Of a stretch of DNA of 64,000 bases, positions 51,198 to 60,199 are shown piece after piece. A program made the translations under genes and the position numbers. The notes beneath the pieces are model-generated. The model searched no databases. It worked only from the letters and a program-made list of their open reading frames with translations, and had not been told where the DNA came from. The stretch is from Hungatella effluvii (GTDB lineage: Bacteria > Bacillota > Clostridia > Lachnospirales > Lachnospiraceae). The first letter of the stretch is position 1; every line of letters begins with the position of its first letter. The stretch spans positions 186,001 to 250,000 of the forward strand of contig NZ_QJKD01000010.1 of the NCBI RefSeq assembly GCF_003201875.1, read 5' to 3'.

Positions 51198-52580
51198 TTA
51201 TTCCAGTCCCTTATTCTTCCATTTACCAATCCGGTAGAATACCACGGTCAATACCGCACCCAGTACCCAGGAAATCAGAAGGGATACCCAGATACACTCA
51301 TATCTGCCGCCCGGAAGCTCCGGGGTCTTCGTAAAGTGAGCGATGCCGTATGCCAGCGGAACACGAATAAATACCGTCGTTACGATAGAAATCCACATGG
51401 GGGTCATGGTATCACCGGCGCCTCTCATGACACCGGAGAGACTCTGTGTCACCGCCATGGCGATATAGCCGACCGCAAGGATCTTCATCATATTGGCGCT
51501 CAGCGTAACCAGCTCGGAGGTATTGGTGAAGATACCCATCAGATATTTTCCGAAAATCAGGATCAGCGCCGTAATCGCCGCTGACGTTCCTGCCGCGATG
51601 ATGGTTCCCTGCTTGGCTCCCTTATGTACCCGGTCGAACTCTCTTGCGCCTACATTCTGGCCGGAATATGTGGTCATCGCCGTACCAAAGGAGAAGTTCG
51701 GCATCATGGCGAATCCATCCACACGCATGATGATAACGTTGGCCGCAATCACCATCTCGCCAAAGCTGTTGGTCAGCGACTGAACCACGACCATAGCCAT
51801 GGAGAAGATAGCCTGAGTGATACCGGACGGAAGCCCCAGACGCAGAATCGTCATAATATTTTCCATATCCGGCTTTAAATATTTAAATTTCAGATCAAAG
51901 ACATCCGTCATCCGTTTCAGCTTGAAAAAGCAGAGGACTGCGGATACCATCTGTGCAATAACCGTGGCCAGAGCCACCCCCGCCACGCCCATCTGCAGGC
52001 CCGCCACAAACCAGAGATCCAGGACAATATTGATGACCGTCGCTACCAGCAGGTACACCAGGGCAGACAGCGAATCTCCCAGCCCTCTTAAAATACCGCA
52101 GAACATGTTGTAATATGCCACGCCCATGATGCCCACAATCAGAATCAGCAGATAAGAGGTGCACCAGTCAATAATGCTGGCCGGCGTGTTCAGCATCTTT
52201 AAAAGCGGCCGGATCGTCACCGAACCGAGGACCATAATGATCAGCGAGGACACCGCGGTAAGAGTGATCGTGCTCCCGATGGTCTTCGATAAGCTTTCTC
52301 TGTCCTTTGCTCCAAAAAACTGGGACACCATGATGCTGGTTCCCATCGATATACCAATAAAAAGTACCAGCAGCAGATTTAAAATCGGGCTGGCACTTCC
52401 AACCGCCGCAAGGGCGTTATCTCCTACATACTTTCCGACTACGATACTGTCTACCGTGTTATAAAGCTGCTGTGCGATATTGCCGATCAACATGGGAATC
52501 GTAAAGATAACGATCTGCTTCCATGGTTTCCCCACCGTCATATCTGTCTGTGCAAATAAAGCTTTTAACTTTCCACCCAT
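51198..52580 (-). CDS. MATE-family efflux transporter
   Basis: A 460-residue MATE transporter with 12 spans. PWKQIVIFTIPMLIGNIAQQ with LYNTVDSIVVGKYVG, then NLLLVLFIGISMGTSIMVSQ and GLPSGITQAIFSMAMVVVQS are family hallmarks. It exports cationic drugs or metabolites using Na+ or H+. The ATG at 52580 follows GGAAG. A leader hairpin with a T-rich tail precedes it. Confidence 0.95.
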   Translation of the reverse strand: MGGKLKALFAQTDMTVGKPWKQIVIFTIPMLIGNIAQQLYNTVDSIVVGKYVGDNALAAVGSASPILNLLLVLFIGISMGTSIMVSQFFGAKDRESLSKTIGSTITLTAVSSLIIMVLGSVTIRPLLKMLNTPASIIDWCTSYLLILIVGIMGVAYYNMFCGILRGLGDSLSALVYLLVATVINIVLDLWFVAGLQMGVAGVALATVIAQMVSAVLCFFKLKRMTDVFDLKFKYLKPDMENIMTILRLGLPSGITQAIFSMAMVVVQSLTNSFGEMVIAANVIIMRVDGFAMMPNFSFGTAMTTYSGQNVGAREFDRVHKGAKQGTIIAAGTSAAITALILIFGKYLMGIFTNTSELVTLSANMMKILAVGYIAMAVTQSLSGVMRGAGDTMTPMWISIVTTVFIRVPLAYGIAHFTKTPELPGGRYECIWVSLLISWVLGAVLTVVFYRIGKWKNKGLE

Positions 52581-52606
52581 ACGTTCTTCCAACTTCCTTC
52601 TCTTTC

Positions 52607-52644
52607 GAAATAAACGCCTGATCTCAAGACTCTGTTTTCAGGCG
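52607..52644 (-). promoter_or_regulatory. Leader hairpin before the MATE gene
   Basis: CGCCTGA / TCAGGCG with a 16-nt loop, followed on the minus strand by TTTATTTC. It lies between a candidate promoter (TATAAT 52654-52659, TTGTAG 52677-52682, spacer 17) and the start codon, so it could attenuate MATE transcription; alternatively it ends the upstream pseudogene transcript. Confidence 0.4.
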
Positions 52645-52676
52645 AATATATTTATTATATCGAATATCAAAGGAAA

Positions 52677-53434
52677 CTACAAGCTTTTTTCCGTATGTCC
52701 CAAATAATATCGTAACAGGGTCTCACGCACAGCACGAAGCGCCGCAGTGCATTCCTCGGGCCGCTCGTACATGGGATTATGCCCTGCTGCCGGAATCATA
52801 GCCATTGTTTTAAGAGGTGCGTCAATCGTATCAAAGTATGCCTTGCTGAGCGCCGTTGGCGTAATGTTGTCGTTCTCCCCAAGTATGCAGTGAACCGGCA
52901 CCTCATAGTGCGGCGGGATTTCGCCAAGATTAAATGACAGCATCTGCAGATGAAGCGGATGATTGGCTTTCATAATCCGCATAAAACTGACGAGATCGCC
53001 CCATTGGAAGGAAAGGCTGCGCCGTAAGGGTTTAAATAGCTCGCCTATACCGGAACCGGAAACCGGGCCATGGTCGTATGCCTCCTGTATTTTTCGTAAT
53101 TTGGGAAGCTGCTTCAGCAGTAATTCCGGATTATCGGGGGGATAATCCCCCATACGCTCCAGCGCCTGTATATGTTTTTTGTTTCCCGCTTTCCTGGCAA
53201 GCTCTGATTCTTCTTGTTTCTGCGGAGCGTTTTGCCCGCACCGCGCTGGTCCCAGTGTACGTGAGTAAATAAATCTCCCCAGGCGTTATCCAGCTCGTAT
53301 GCGAAAAGCGATTCAAAGCTTCCGGGGCCGCCATGGAGATACAGGAGCACCGGGGCGTCGGATGTTTTGGGGTAGTGTAGCAAAAAGTGCTCGATGCCGT
53401 TTACCAGGATGTACTCTTCTTCAAATTGATTCAT
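52677..53434 (-). pseudogene. Alpha/beta hydrolase (proline iminopeptidase-like), internally deleted
   Basis: The N-terminal part keeps the oxyanion motif LYLHGGPGSFESLF and VHWDQRGAGKT. After NKKNQS the frame shifts, and a second frame continues with LARKAGNKKHIQALERMGDY and a normal lid and C-terminus (VHCILGENDNITP and IPAAGHNPMYERPEE hold the Asp and His). The stretch that should carry the GHSWG nucleophile, roughly 70 residues in relatives, is missing. A deletion joined the ends out of frame. No active enzyme is possible. Confidence 0.85.
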
Positions 53435-53503
53435 GGTCAGCTCCTTTGTTATGTAGTTTCATCGCATTTTACCCGCTTCGATGAATTCTGCTCATACCAT
53501 ATA

Positions 53504-54451
53504 CTATTTAAAATTTTCACATAAGCTTTCAATATATTGTCTCTTAACAACCGCATTCAGCCATTCGGATGGAATGTTTTCGTTCCCGTAATAAATACCT
53601 GCCAAACCTCCGGCGACTGCTCCAACCGTATCGGTATCATCCCCGAGGTTTACAGCCTTTAAGACACAGTCTTTATAGGAATCTGTATTCAGCAGGCACC
53701 ATATGGCGGCTTCCAATGTATGGACTACATATCCGCTGCTCTTTATCTCATGATCCGGCAACGCGCTAAACCCGTTTATGTTTCTCAGCCTTTCATAGGC
53801 CGCCGTCTCCGGATTCCCCGCTGCATCATAACAGGAAAACGCTGCATTGACTCCCCGTTCTACGGAATCCTTTAAAGTCCCCTTCTCCCGGATTAATTCT
53901 TTTGCAGTGAGTACATAGATCCCACAGCCCACGAGGCTTCTCATATGGCGATGCGTTAAGGAAGACACTTCATGGATCAGCCTGATTTGGTCCTTCACAG
54001 GCAATTGATCATGCAAATACAGATAAAATGCCATCGGCAGTATACGCATTAAGGAACCGTTGCCATTTTCGTATTCAGATACCATACCGCACTGCAGCGG
54101 TGCAGTCCCGCGTCCATAATTCATGATTGCCCTGCCTGTAGCATTTCCTACATCAAACACCTCACCCGTCGCCGTATAATCTCCATACAGCAGCCATGCC
54201 GAAAATCTTTCCATGATATCCTTGTAATCTATACCGCTGCAATTTACAATGCTGTCCACCAGAGCAAGCGTCAGGCTTGTATCGTCCGACCATACGCCCC
54301 TGGCCTGATAGTGAGTTCCATATTCCCTCATTTCCCGAACAGGATTCTCCGCTATTTCCTGCCGTGTTTTAAACTCAACAGGTACACCAAGCGCATCTCC
54401 GATTGCCAGACCAATCATTCCATCGTATAATTTCTTCAAAATTTCCTCCAT
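53504..54451 (-). CDS. ADP-ribosylglycohydrolase family protein
   Basis: A 315-residue DraG/ARH-fold protein. YDGMIGLAIGDALGVPVEF at the start, GVWSDDTSLTLAL with Asp metal ligands, GNGSLMRILPM, LTHRHMRSLVGCG and AVNLGDDTDTVGAVAGGLAG with the second Asp pair match the family. It removes ADP-ribose from proteins or small molecules using two Mg ions. The ATG at 54451 has only a weak ribosome site, but it matches the family N-terminus. Confidence 0.93.
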   Translation of the reverse strand: MEEILKKLYDGMIGLAIGDALGVPVEFKTRQEIAENPVREMREYGTHYQARGVWSDDTSLTLALVDSIVNCSGIDYKDIMERFSAWLLYGDYTATGEVFDVGNATGRAIMNYGRGTAPLQCGMVSEYENGNGSLMRILPMAFYLYLHDQLPVKDQIRLIHEVSSLTHRHMRSLVGCGIYVLTAKELIREKGTLKDSVERGVNAAFSCYDAAGNPETAAYERLRNINGFSALPDHEIKSSGYVVHTLEAAIWCLLNTDSYKDCVLKAVNLGDDTDTVGAVAGGLAGIYYGNENIPSEWLNAVVKRQYIESLCENFK

Positions 54452-54654
54452 TAAAATAATCCATTGCCGATACCATGCAGTTCGATACCAATCAGCCCGA
54501 CGTTCCACTGGGATTCCAGATTGGCCTCTAAAATTATATAGACAATTATACCATGGCCGTTTCAATAATGCTATAAAAGTATAGCGCAGTACTGTTTTCC
54601 TCGTCATGAGTTCGGGAAAAACGGGCAGAGGGAACGTCAAAAAAGTAAACAAAA

Positions 54655-54687
54655 GAAACGCCTGCATTTATTATCATGAGGCGTTTC
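54655..54687. terminator. Terminator after the NHL-propeller gene
   Basis: GAAACGCCT / AGGCGTTTC with a 15-nt loop. On the minus strand it is followed by TTTTGTTTA, ending the nine-gene operon. The rest of 54452-54730 has no gene. Confidence 0.7.
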
Positions 54688-54730
54688 TTCTTATATTAAT
54701 TTTAATCTGAATTTTCCGCTTTCCCTATCG

Positions 54731-55777
54731 CTAATTCCGTATCCGGCGCAGTTTAATTACCTGGTGATCCTCATTTGCGTGCGTTGGGAACAGGAATAGA
54801 TCGCCCTGCTTATTGGCTGCCAGATCGTGAGCACGCAGATCGGAATTGAAGGTTCCCAGCTGGGCCACCATGTTCAAATCCAGGTCGAAGACCGTCAGGT
54901 AGCCCGCGCGCCCCACGACGTAAATGTATTCGCCGTCCGTATCCACGCCGGAGGGCATTCCCATGTTGTTGCTGCAGTAGCCGACTACGTTGCCTTCCGT
55001 ATCGAACACATGCACGGCGTCTTTCTCTCTGTCACAGATCCAGATATGGTCCCGTGCATCCACGCACAGCGCATGAACGATCAGCATGTCTCCCGGGGTG
55101 TCCTCATAGGGCTTTTCCCAGTCTCCCACACCGCCGAAGGTCTTTCGGTAAGTACCGTCTGCATTAAAGATATGTACGGCCCGGTTCCCATATCCATCTG
55201 CAAATATATATTCTCCGCTGGAAGTCATATCCACATCAGTCGGCATGTTAAACGGCCCCGCAACCCGCTTGACACGACGCTGCGCCTCATAGAAGGCCCA
55301 CATCCCCACAATGCCAAGGTATGGCTCTGTCGGGAAGATCTTGCCGTCCCTGCGCATCCTGGCCAGCGTTCCCATATCCATTCCGGTGTCGCTGGGCTTT
55401 CCTGCTTCTCCGAAATCGCGGATCAGCGTTCCGTCCGTGTCAAATTCACGCACGATATGATTATGGGTATCGGTACAGAGGATCGTGTCTTGGGGTGTAT
55501 ACTTAATAAAATGCAGATAGTCCCCCAGCAGTTCTCCTCCAAAACCCTTTATGTACGTTCCGTCGGGCGCCAGCTTTACAATCTGGCTGGGATTTCCGCG
55601 CATCCCCAGGTAGACATTCCCTTCCGGGTCGGTACAGCCCCCGGCAATGCTGGCACTTGCCACATTGCCCGGTAAATCCTTTGCAAAATCAGAAATATAT
55701 TCATATGCAATATCACCGCAGGAATATACTGTTTTCTGAATTTCATCTCGTCTGGCATCACAGTGTAAAATCTTCAT
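54731..55777 (-). CDS. NHL-repeat / six-bladed beta-propeller protein
   Basis: A 348-residue protein of repeated blades such as GGCTDPEGNVYLGM, TDTHNHIVREFDTDGTLIRD, DMTSSGEYIFADGYGNRAVH and WICDREKDAVHVFDTEGNVV. No signal peptide or membrane segment is visible, so it is probably cytosolic. Some relatives are lyases or hydrolases, but no catalytic set can be named here. AGGAAA precedes the ATG at 55777. It is the last gene of the importer operon. Confidence 0.8.
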   Translation of the reverse strand: MKILHCDARRDEIQKTVYSCGDIAYEYISDFAKDLPGNVASASIAGGCTDPEGNVYLGMRGNPSQIVKLAPDGTYIKGFGGELLGDYLHFIKYTPQDTILCTDTHNHIVREFDTDGTLIRDFGEAGKPSDTGMDMGTLARMRRDGKIFPTEPYLGIVGMWAFYEAQRRVKRVAGPFNMPTDVDMTSSGEYIFADGYGNRAVHIFNADGTYRKTFGGVGDWEKPYEDTPGDMLIVHALCVDARDHIWICDREKDAVHVFDTEGNVVGYCSNNMGMPSGVDTDGEYIYVVGRAGYLTVFDLDLNMVAQLGTFNSDLRAHDLAANKQGDLFLFPTHANEDHQVIKLRRIRN

Positions 55778-55833
55778 GGTTTCTTTTCCTCTTTTCCTCA
55801 TTTCCTAAATTTCAGCGCTTTCACTTTTTCTTA

Positions 55834-56295
55834 TTACACTTCCACCTTTTCCACCTTTATAACTATTTTTTTCATCCTGCACGGCTCCCCCACCGCACAA
55901 TGCGGCTTATGCGCATCTTCCGGAGCCAGAATGACGTATTCACCGGGATGCAGAATCACCATGCTCCCGTCACTGGGTTCCTCCCAGTATCCCATGTCCT
56001 TTTCCGGGTCGTAGGTTCCCTTTCCCGTAAGGCCGTCACGCGCTGTCACTCCGATTCCTTCCAGACCGCAGATCACGTAATGGATATCGAAGTGATGATC
56101 ATGGGTTTCGTAATCAATTCCGGTCGCCGGTTCTGTCTCGTAGCTCTGCACCTGAACGATCACACCGGGACATAATTCAAAATTTCCGGCCGGCAATTCC
56201 TCCAATCCCTCCCTTTTTAAGAAGGCAAGGGCCTCCGTAAATTTTTTATTTCTCAAATCATAACGATCCAGACTGCTGATTTTCTCATATACCAT
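55834..56295 (-). CDS. YhcH/YjgK/YiaL-family protein
   Basis: A 153-residue cupin-like protein. FELCPGVIVQVQSYETEP, THDHHFDIHYVICG with the metal-binding His/Asp cluster, and EYVILAPEDAHKPHCAVG are the signature parts. Relatives (YhcH, EbgC, TabA) lie in sugar acid or sialic acid catabolic operons and may handle sugar anomers. The ATG at 56295 follows GAGGAG. Its presence hints that the imported ligand contains a sugar or sugar-like acid. Confidence 0.9.
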   Translation of the reverse strand: MVYEKISSLDRYDLRNKKFTEALAFLKREGLEELPAGNFELCPGVIVQVQSYETEPATGIDYETHDHHFDIHYVICGLEGIGVTARDGLTGKGTYDPEKDMGYWEEPSDGSMVILHPGEYVILAPEDAHKPHCAVGEPCRMKKIVIKVEKVEV

Positions 56296-56336
56296 CGATT
56301 TGCTCCTCTCTCTTCTCCGTCTTTTAAAACGGCCTT

Positions 56337-57299
56337 TCATAACTGGTTAATTTCCCGCGCTTTGTGGCATGCCACAAAATGGTCCGGCAAGACCTCTTCA
56401 AATGCCGGCTGCCGCGTCCGGCATTCTTCCGCCGCATAGGGACACCTCGGTGCAAATCTGCATCCGGGCTTCGGGTTAATAGGGGAAGACAGTTCTCCCT
56501 GCAGAAGAACCCGTTTCTTCTCCACATCGATATCCGGTACCGGGATGGCTGACAGCAGCCCTTTCGTATAGGGATGCAGCGGGTGGTCAAACAAGTCATC
56601 GGAACTGCTCTTTTCCACCATACAGCCGACGTACATCACCAGAATATCATCGGAAATATGCTTCACCACCGACATATCGTGAGTAATGAATAAATAGGAT
56701 AAGCAGCTCTCTTCCTGAATATCCTGAAGCAGGTTGATAATCTGCGCCTGAATCGATACATCCAGGGCGGATACCGGTTCATCACAGACCAGGAACTTCG
56801 GTCCCAGCGCCAGAGCCCTCGCTATACCAATCCGCTGCCTTCTGCCGCCGTCAAGCTCATGAGGATAGGAGTAGGCAAACCGTCTCGCCAGGCCCACCTG
56901 ATCCATCAGTTCATAGACCCGTTTCCGCATCGTCTCCTTATCACGGCAGGCGCGGACGATTTTCATGGGGTCCATGATCAGCTCCTCCACACACATACGG
57001 GGATTTAAGGAGGCCAGCGGATCCTGGAAGATCATCTGCATCTCCTTACACATCTCCCGCCGTTTCTTCGGCTTCAAATGAGTGATGTCTTTTCCTTCAA
57101 ATAAGACGGTCCCGTCTGTCGCCTCGATCAGCCCCAGCACCACGCGGCCCAGTGTGGATTTTCCGCATCCGGACTCCCCCACCACGCCCAGCGTCTTTCC
57201 GGCTTTCAGCGTAAAATTCACGCCGTCTACCGCGTGCAAATCTCCTCCCGGCGTTTTAAAATACCGTTTCAAATCCTTTACTTCCAGTAAATCAGCCAT
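56337..57299 (-). CDS. Oligopeptide/dipeptide-type ABC ATPase (OppF/DppF-like)
   Basis: A 320-residue ATPase. Walker A GESGCGKSTLGRVVLG, Walker B FLVCDEPVSALDV and the Q loop MIFQDPLASLNPR are intact. The signature region reads ELDGGRRQRIGIARAL where most relatives have LSGGQRQR, a mild deviation. The C-terminal PGCRFAPRCPYAAEECR carries the cysteines of a possible iron-sulfur site. The start overlaps the OppD stop by 8 nt. Confidence 0.93.
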   Translation of the reverse strand: MADLLEVKDLKRYFKTPGGDLHAVDGVNFTLKAGKTLGVVGESGCGKSTLGRVVLGLIEATDGTVLFEGKDITHLKPKKRREMCKEMQMIFQDPLASLNPRMCVEELIMDPMKIVRACRDKETMRKRVYELMDQVGLARRFAYSYPHELDGGRRQRIGIARALALGPKFLVCDEPVSALDVSIQAQIINLLQDIQEESCLSYLFITHDMSVVKHISDDILVMYVGCMVEKSSSDDLFDHPLHPYTKGLLSAIPVPDIDVEKKRVLLQGELSSPINPKPGCRFAPRCPYAAEECRTRQPAFEEVLPDHFVACHKAREINQL

Positions 57300-58287
57300 T
57301 GGCCTTCACCTCCCTGTGTCCCATTTTCGCCTCCTCCAGGTGAAAGCACCGGACCTTATGGCCGTTTCCTGCGTCCGAAAGGTCCGGATGGCAGCTTCTG
57401 CATGTCTCGTCCGCATAGGGACAGCGGGGATGAAAGCAGCAGCCCCCGGGCAGGTTCGCCGGATCAGGCATCAGACCGTCGATGGGATTCAGCCTTTTTT
57501 CCTTCCGTGCCAGAGACGGAATGGAGCGGAACAGTCCCATCGTATACGGATGAGAGGTTTCCTTGAAAATGTCGCGGAGAGAGCCGTATTCTACAATCTC
57601 TCCTGCATACATGACCGCCACCTTCTGACAGCACTCCGCGACGATCCCCAGGTCATGGGTAATCAGCAGCACGGAAGTTTTTAAGCGGTTCTTCAAATCG
57701 TTGATCATCTCCAGAACCTGCGCCTGAATCGTCACATCCAGAGCGGTCGTCGGTTCATCCGCAATCAGAAGCGCGGGGCTGCAAGCCAGCGCCATTGCGA
57801 TGACCACCCGTTGCTTCATTCCGCCTGAAAGCTGATGGGGATAATCAGTGCTTCGTTCCGGCCCGATTCCCACCATTTTTAACATATCGAGACTTCGCTC
57901 TACCGCCTCGGCCCGGGAACACTCCATATGGAGGCTGATAGTCTCGACGATCTGGTCTCCAACCCTCATGACCGGGTTGAGGGCCGTCATGGGATCCTGA
58001 AAGATCATGGAGATTTCATTTCCCCGCAGTTTGCGCAGAGCCGCCTGATCCATGGTCACCACATTTTCTCCCTTGTAGAGAATCTCTCCGCCCACAATCT
58101 TTCCGGGAGGGTTGGGGATCAGGTTTAAAATGCCCAGAGCTGTCGTCGTCTTTCCGGCTCCGGTCTCCCCCACCAGTCCCAGCGTCTCGCCCTCCTCCAG
58201 GGACAGATCGATTCCATTTACCGCACGAAAAGTCGCCTGTTCCGTTACGTAGTGTATGTTTAAATCATTAATTTCCAGTAAGCTCAT
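57292..58287 (-). CDS. Oligopeptide/dipeptide-type ABC ATPase (OppD/DppD-like)
   Basis: A 331-residue ATPase with Walker A GETGAGKTTTALGILN, Q loop MIFQDPMTALNPVM, signature HQLSGGMKQRVVIAMAL and Walker B LLIADEPTTALDV. The C-terminal CCFHPRCPYADETCRSCHP matches the OppD cysteine region. GGGGAGGAG precedes the ATG. It works with the OppF-like partner to energise the permease pair. Confidence 0.95.
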   Translation of the reverse strand: MSLLEINDLNIHYVTEQATFRAVNGIDLSLEEGETLGLVGETGAGKTTTALGILNLIPNPPGKIVGGEILYKGENVVTMDQAALRKLRGNEISMIFQDPMTALNPVMRVGDQIVETISLHMECSRAEAVERSLDMLKMVGIGPERSTDYPHQLSGGMKQRVVIAMALACSPALLIADEPTTALDVTIQAQVLEMINDLKNRLKTSVLLITHDLGIVAECCQKVAVMYAGEIVEYGSLRDIFKETSHPYTMGLFRSIPSLARKEKRLNPIDGLMPDPANLPGGCCFHPRCPYADETCRSCHPDLSDAGNGHKVRCFHLEEAKMGHREVKANG

Positions 58288-58301
58288 GTGATCTCCTCCC
58301 C

Positions 58302-59201
58302 CTACTGCTTCAGCTTGGGATCCAGCGCATCGCGCAGACCGTCGCCCAATAAGTTGAATCCCAGCAGAGTTATCATAATCGCCAGGCCCGGGAAGATTAC
58401 CAGAGGCCAGAAGTCACGGATATATGCGCGGCCGCTGCTTAAGATGGCGCCCCACTCGGGCGTCGGCTCTGAAACCCCCAGTCCGACAAAGCTTAAGCTG
58501 GAAATCGTAAGAATCGCCATGCCGACCTTTAAGGAAGCGTCCACGATCAGCGGTGCAATCGTATTGGGCAGCACGTGGTGCACTATAATATAGGCATGGC
58601 CGGCGCCTCCCGCCCGCGCCGCCTCGATGTACTGCTCATCCCGTATAGTCATAACCGTAGACCGGAGGATTCGTGCACCTCCCGGTATGCTGGCAAGCCC
58701 GACCGCGATTCCGGTATTCAATAAACCGGTTCCAAGGGCCGCTGAGATCGCCACTGCCAAAAGCAGGCCGGGAATGGACATGATGATGTCAATCACGCGC
58801 ATGATAACGGTATCGTACATTCCCCCGAAATATCCGGCCACTGCGCCAAGCACGGCCCCTATCACCAGGGAAATGACAACCGCGATCAGCGCCACGATCA
58901 GGGATACCCGGCCGCCGTACAGAATCCGCGCCAGGAGGTCACGGCCGTACTGATCCGTGCCAAATGGATGGGCCAGGCACGGATAGACAAACCGGTCACC
59001 GAAGGACTGGGCGCTGTAATCATAGGGGGTTAAAAAGTTGGCAAAGATTGTGGCAAAGAGAACTGCCGCCACCAGAATCAGACCTACGATAGCAAGCCTG
59101 TTTTTAAACAGGCGGTGCATCACATCGCGCCACTGGCTGTGTTTACGGGTCATCCCTTCCAGAGATTGTATGTAAGTTTCTTTTTTCTTTCTTCCGGACA
59201 T
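58302..59201 (-). CDS. Peptide-type ABC permease (OppC/DppC-like)
   Basis: A 299-residue permease with six spans. HPFGTDQYGRDLLARILYGG near the first loop and the cytoplasmic IRDEQYIEAARAGGAGHAYI are the OppC-type motifs. The ATG at 59201 follows AAAGGAGG, one base after the OppB stop codon. Confidence 0.95.
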   Translation of the reverse strand: MSGRKKKETYIQSLEGMTRKHSQWRDVMHRLFKNRLAIVGLILVAAVLFATIFANFLTPYDYSAQSFGDRFVYPCLAHPFGTDQYGRDLLARILYGGRVSLIVALIAVVISLVIGAVLGAVAGYFGGMYDTVIMRVIDIIMSIPGLLLAVAISAALGTGLLNTGIAVGLASIPGGARILRSTVMTIRDEQYIEAARAGGAGHAYIIVHHVLPNTIAPLIVDASLKVGMAILTISSLSFVGLGVSEPTPEWGAILSSGRAYIRDFWPLVIFPGLAIMITLLGFNLLGDGLRDALDPKLKQ

Positions 59202-59202
59202 A

Positions 59203-60174
59203 TTATGACCCCTCCTTTGCTGTTGCTTTTTTCTTCCTGCCGGATACGTACTGTGAACGGATTCTTGGATCGGCAAACGCATAGCATAAATCCACGATCA
59301 GGTTCATGATGCAGATAAAGAATGCAAGAATCAGGACACAGGCGTTGATCACCGGATAGTCCCGGCCTGAGATGCCGGTCAGCAGATAGGAACCGAGACC
59401 AGGCATGTTAAAAATCGTTTCGATCACCACGGACCCAGCCATAACGGTACCCAGCTGCATGCCTACCACTGTCAGAATCGGAATCACAGCGTTGTGCAGC
59501 GCGTGGCGCCAGATCACCGTATTTTCCCTGCATCCTTTGGCTCTGGCCGTCCTGATATAATCGGAGCGGATCACCTCCAGCATGGACGAACGGGACATAC
59601 GGGCCACATTGGCCACGGTTCCCATGGAGTTGGCCAGGACTGGAAGCACCATGTATCTCCAGTTGCCCATCCCGGTGGCCGGCAGCCATTTTAACTTCAG
59701 CGCAAACACGATAATGCAGATGAGTGCCAGCCAGAAATTGGGCATGGCCGCGAAAAACAGAGAGCCTACCGTGACGCTGTAATCCATAGCCGAATACTGC
59801 TTTGTGGCTGAGATCACACCGAAGGGAACGCCAATCAGCGTGGTGACAATGACACTCAGCACCCCCAGCTTTACGGTGATGCCGATGCGGGAAATGATTT
59901 CTCCGCTGACCGCATGCCCATAGGTATAGGAATTACCGAAGTCAAATTTCGTCACAATATTCACAATGTACCGGAAATACTGTGCAAAGAACGGCTGGTC
60001 CAGTCCCAGTTCATGCTTTAGGCTGGCGTAAGCCTCCGGCGTGTACCCGCTGGCTCCCAGCATGGACATGACCGGATCCCCCGGCGCAAAATAACTGATG
60101 CTGAAAACGATCAGCAGCACGCCGAGGCAGACCGGTACGATCCACAAAATACGTTTCAAGATATATTTAGCCAT
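59203..60174 (-). CDS. Peptide-type ABC permease (OppB/DppB-like)
   Basis: A 323-residue permease with six spans. The N-terminal ILWIVPVCLGVLLIVFSISYF and the loop VIRSDYIRTARAKGCRENTV (with RHALHNAVIPILTV) are diagnostic for OppB/DppB. It forms the membrane channel with the OppC-like protein. Confidence 0.95.
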   Translation of the reverse strand: MAKYILKRILWIVPVCLGVLLIVFSISYFAPGDPVMSMLGASGYTPEAYASLKHELGLDQPFFAQYFRYIVNIVTKFDFGNSYTYGHAVSGEIISRIGITVKLGVLSVIVTTLIGVPFGVISATKQYSAMDYSVTVGSLFFAAMPNFWLALICIIVFALKLKWLPATGMGNWRYMVLPVLANSMGTVANVARMSRSSMLEVIRSDYIRTARAKGCRENTVIWRHALHNAVIPILTVVGMQLGTVMAGSVVIETIFNMPGLGSYLLTGISGRDYPVINACVLILAFFICIMNLIVDLCYAFADPRIRSQYVSGRKKKATAKEGS

Positions 60175-60199
60175 TTCGTCAACCTCGTTTCACTTCCTG

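Noticed and set aside
54827..55675. Plus-strand frame of 282 codons opposite the NHL-propeller gene
   Set aside because: It mirrors the conserved propeller gene and lacks motifs.
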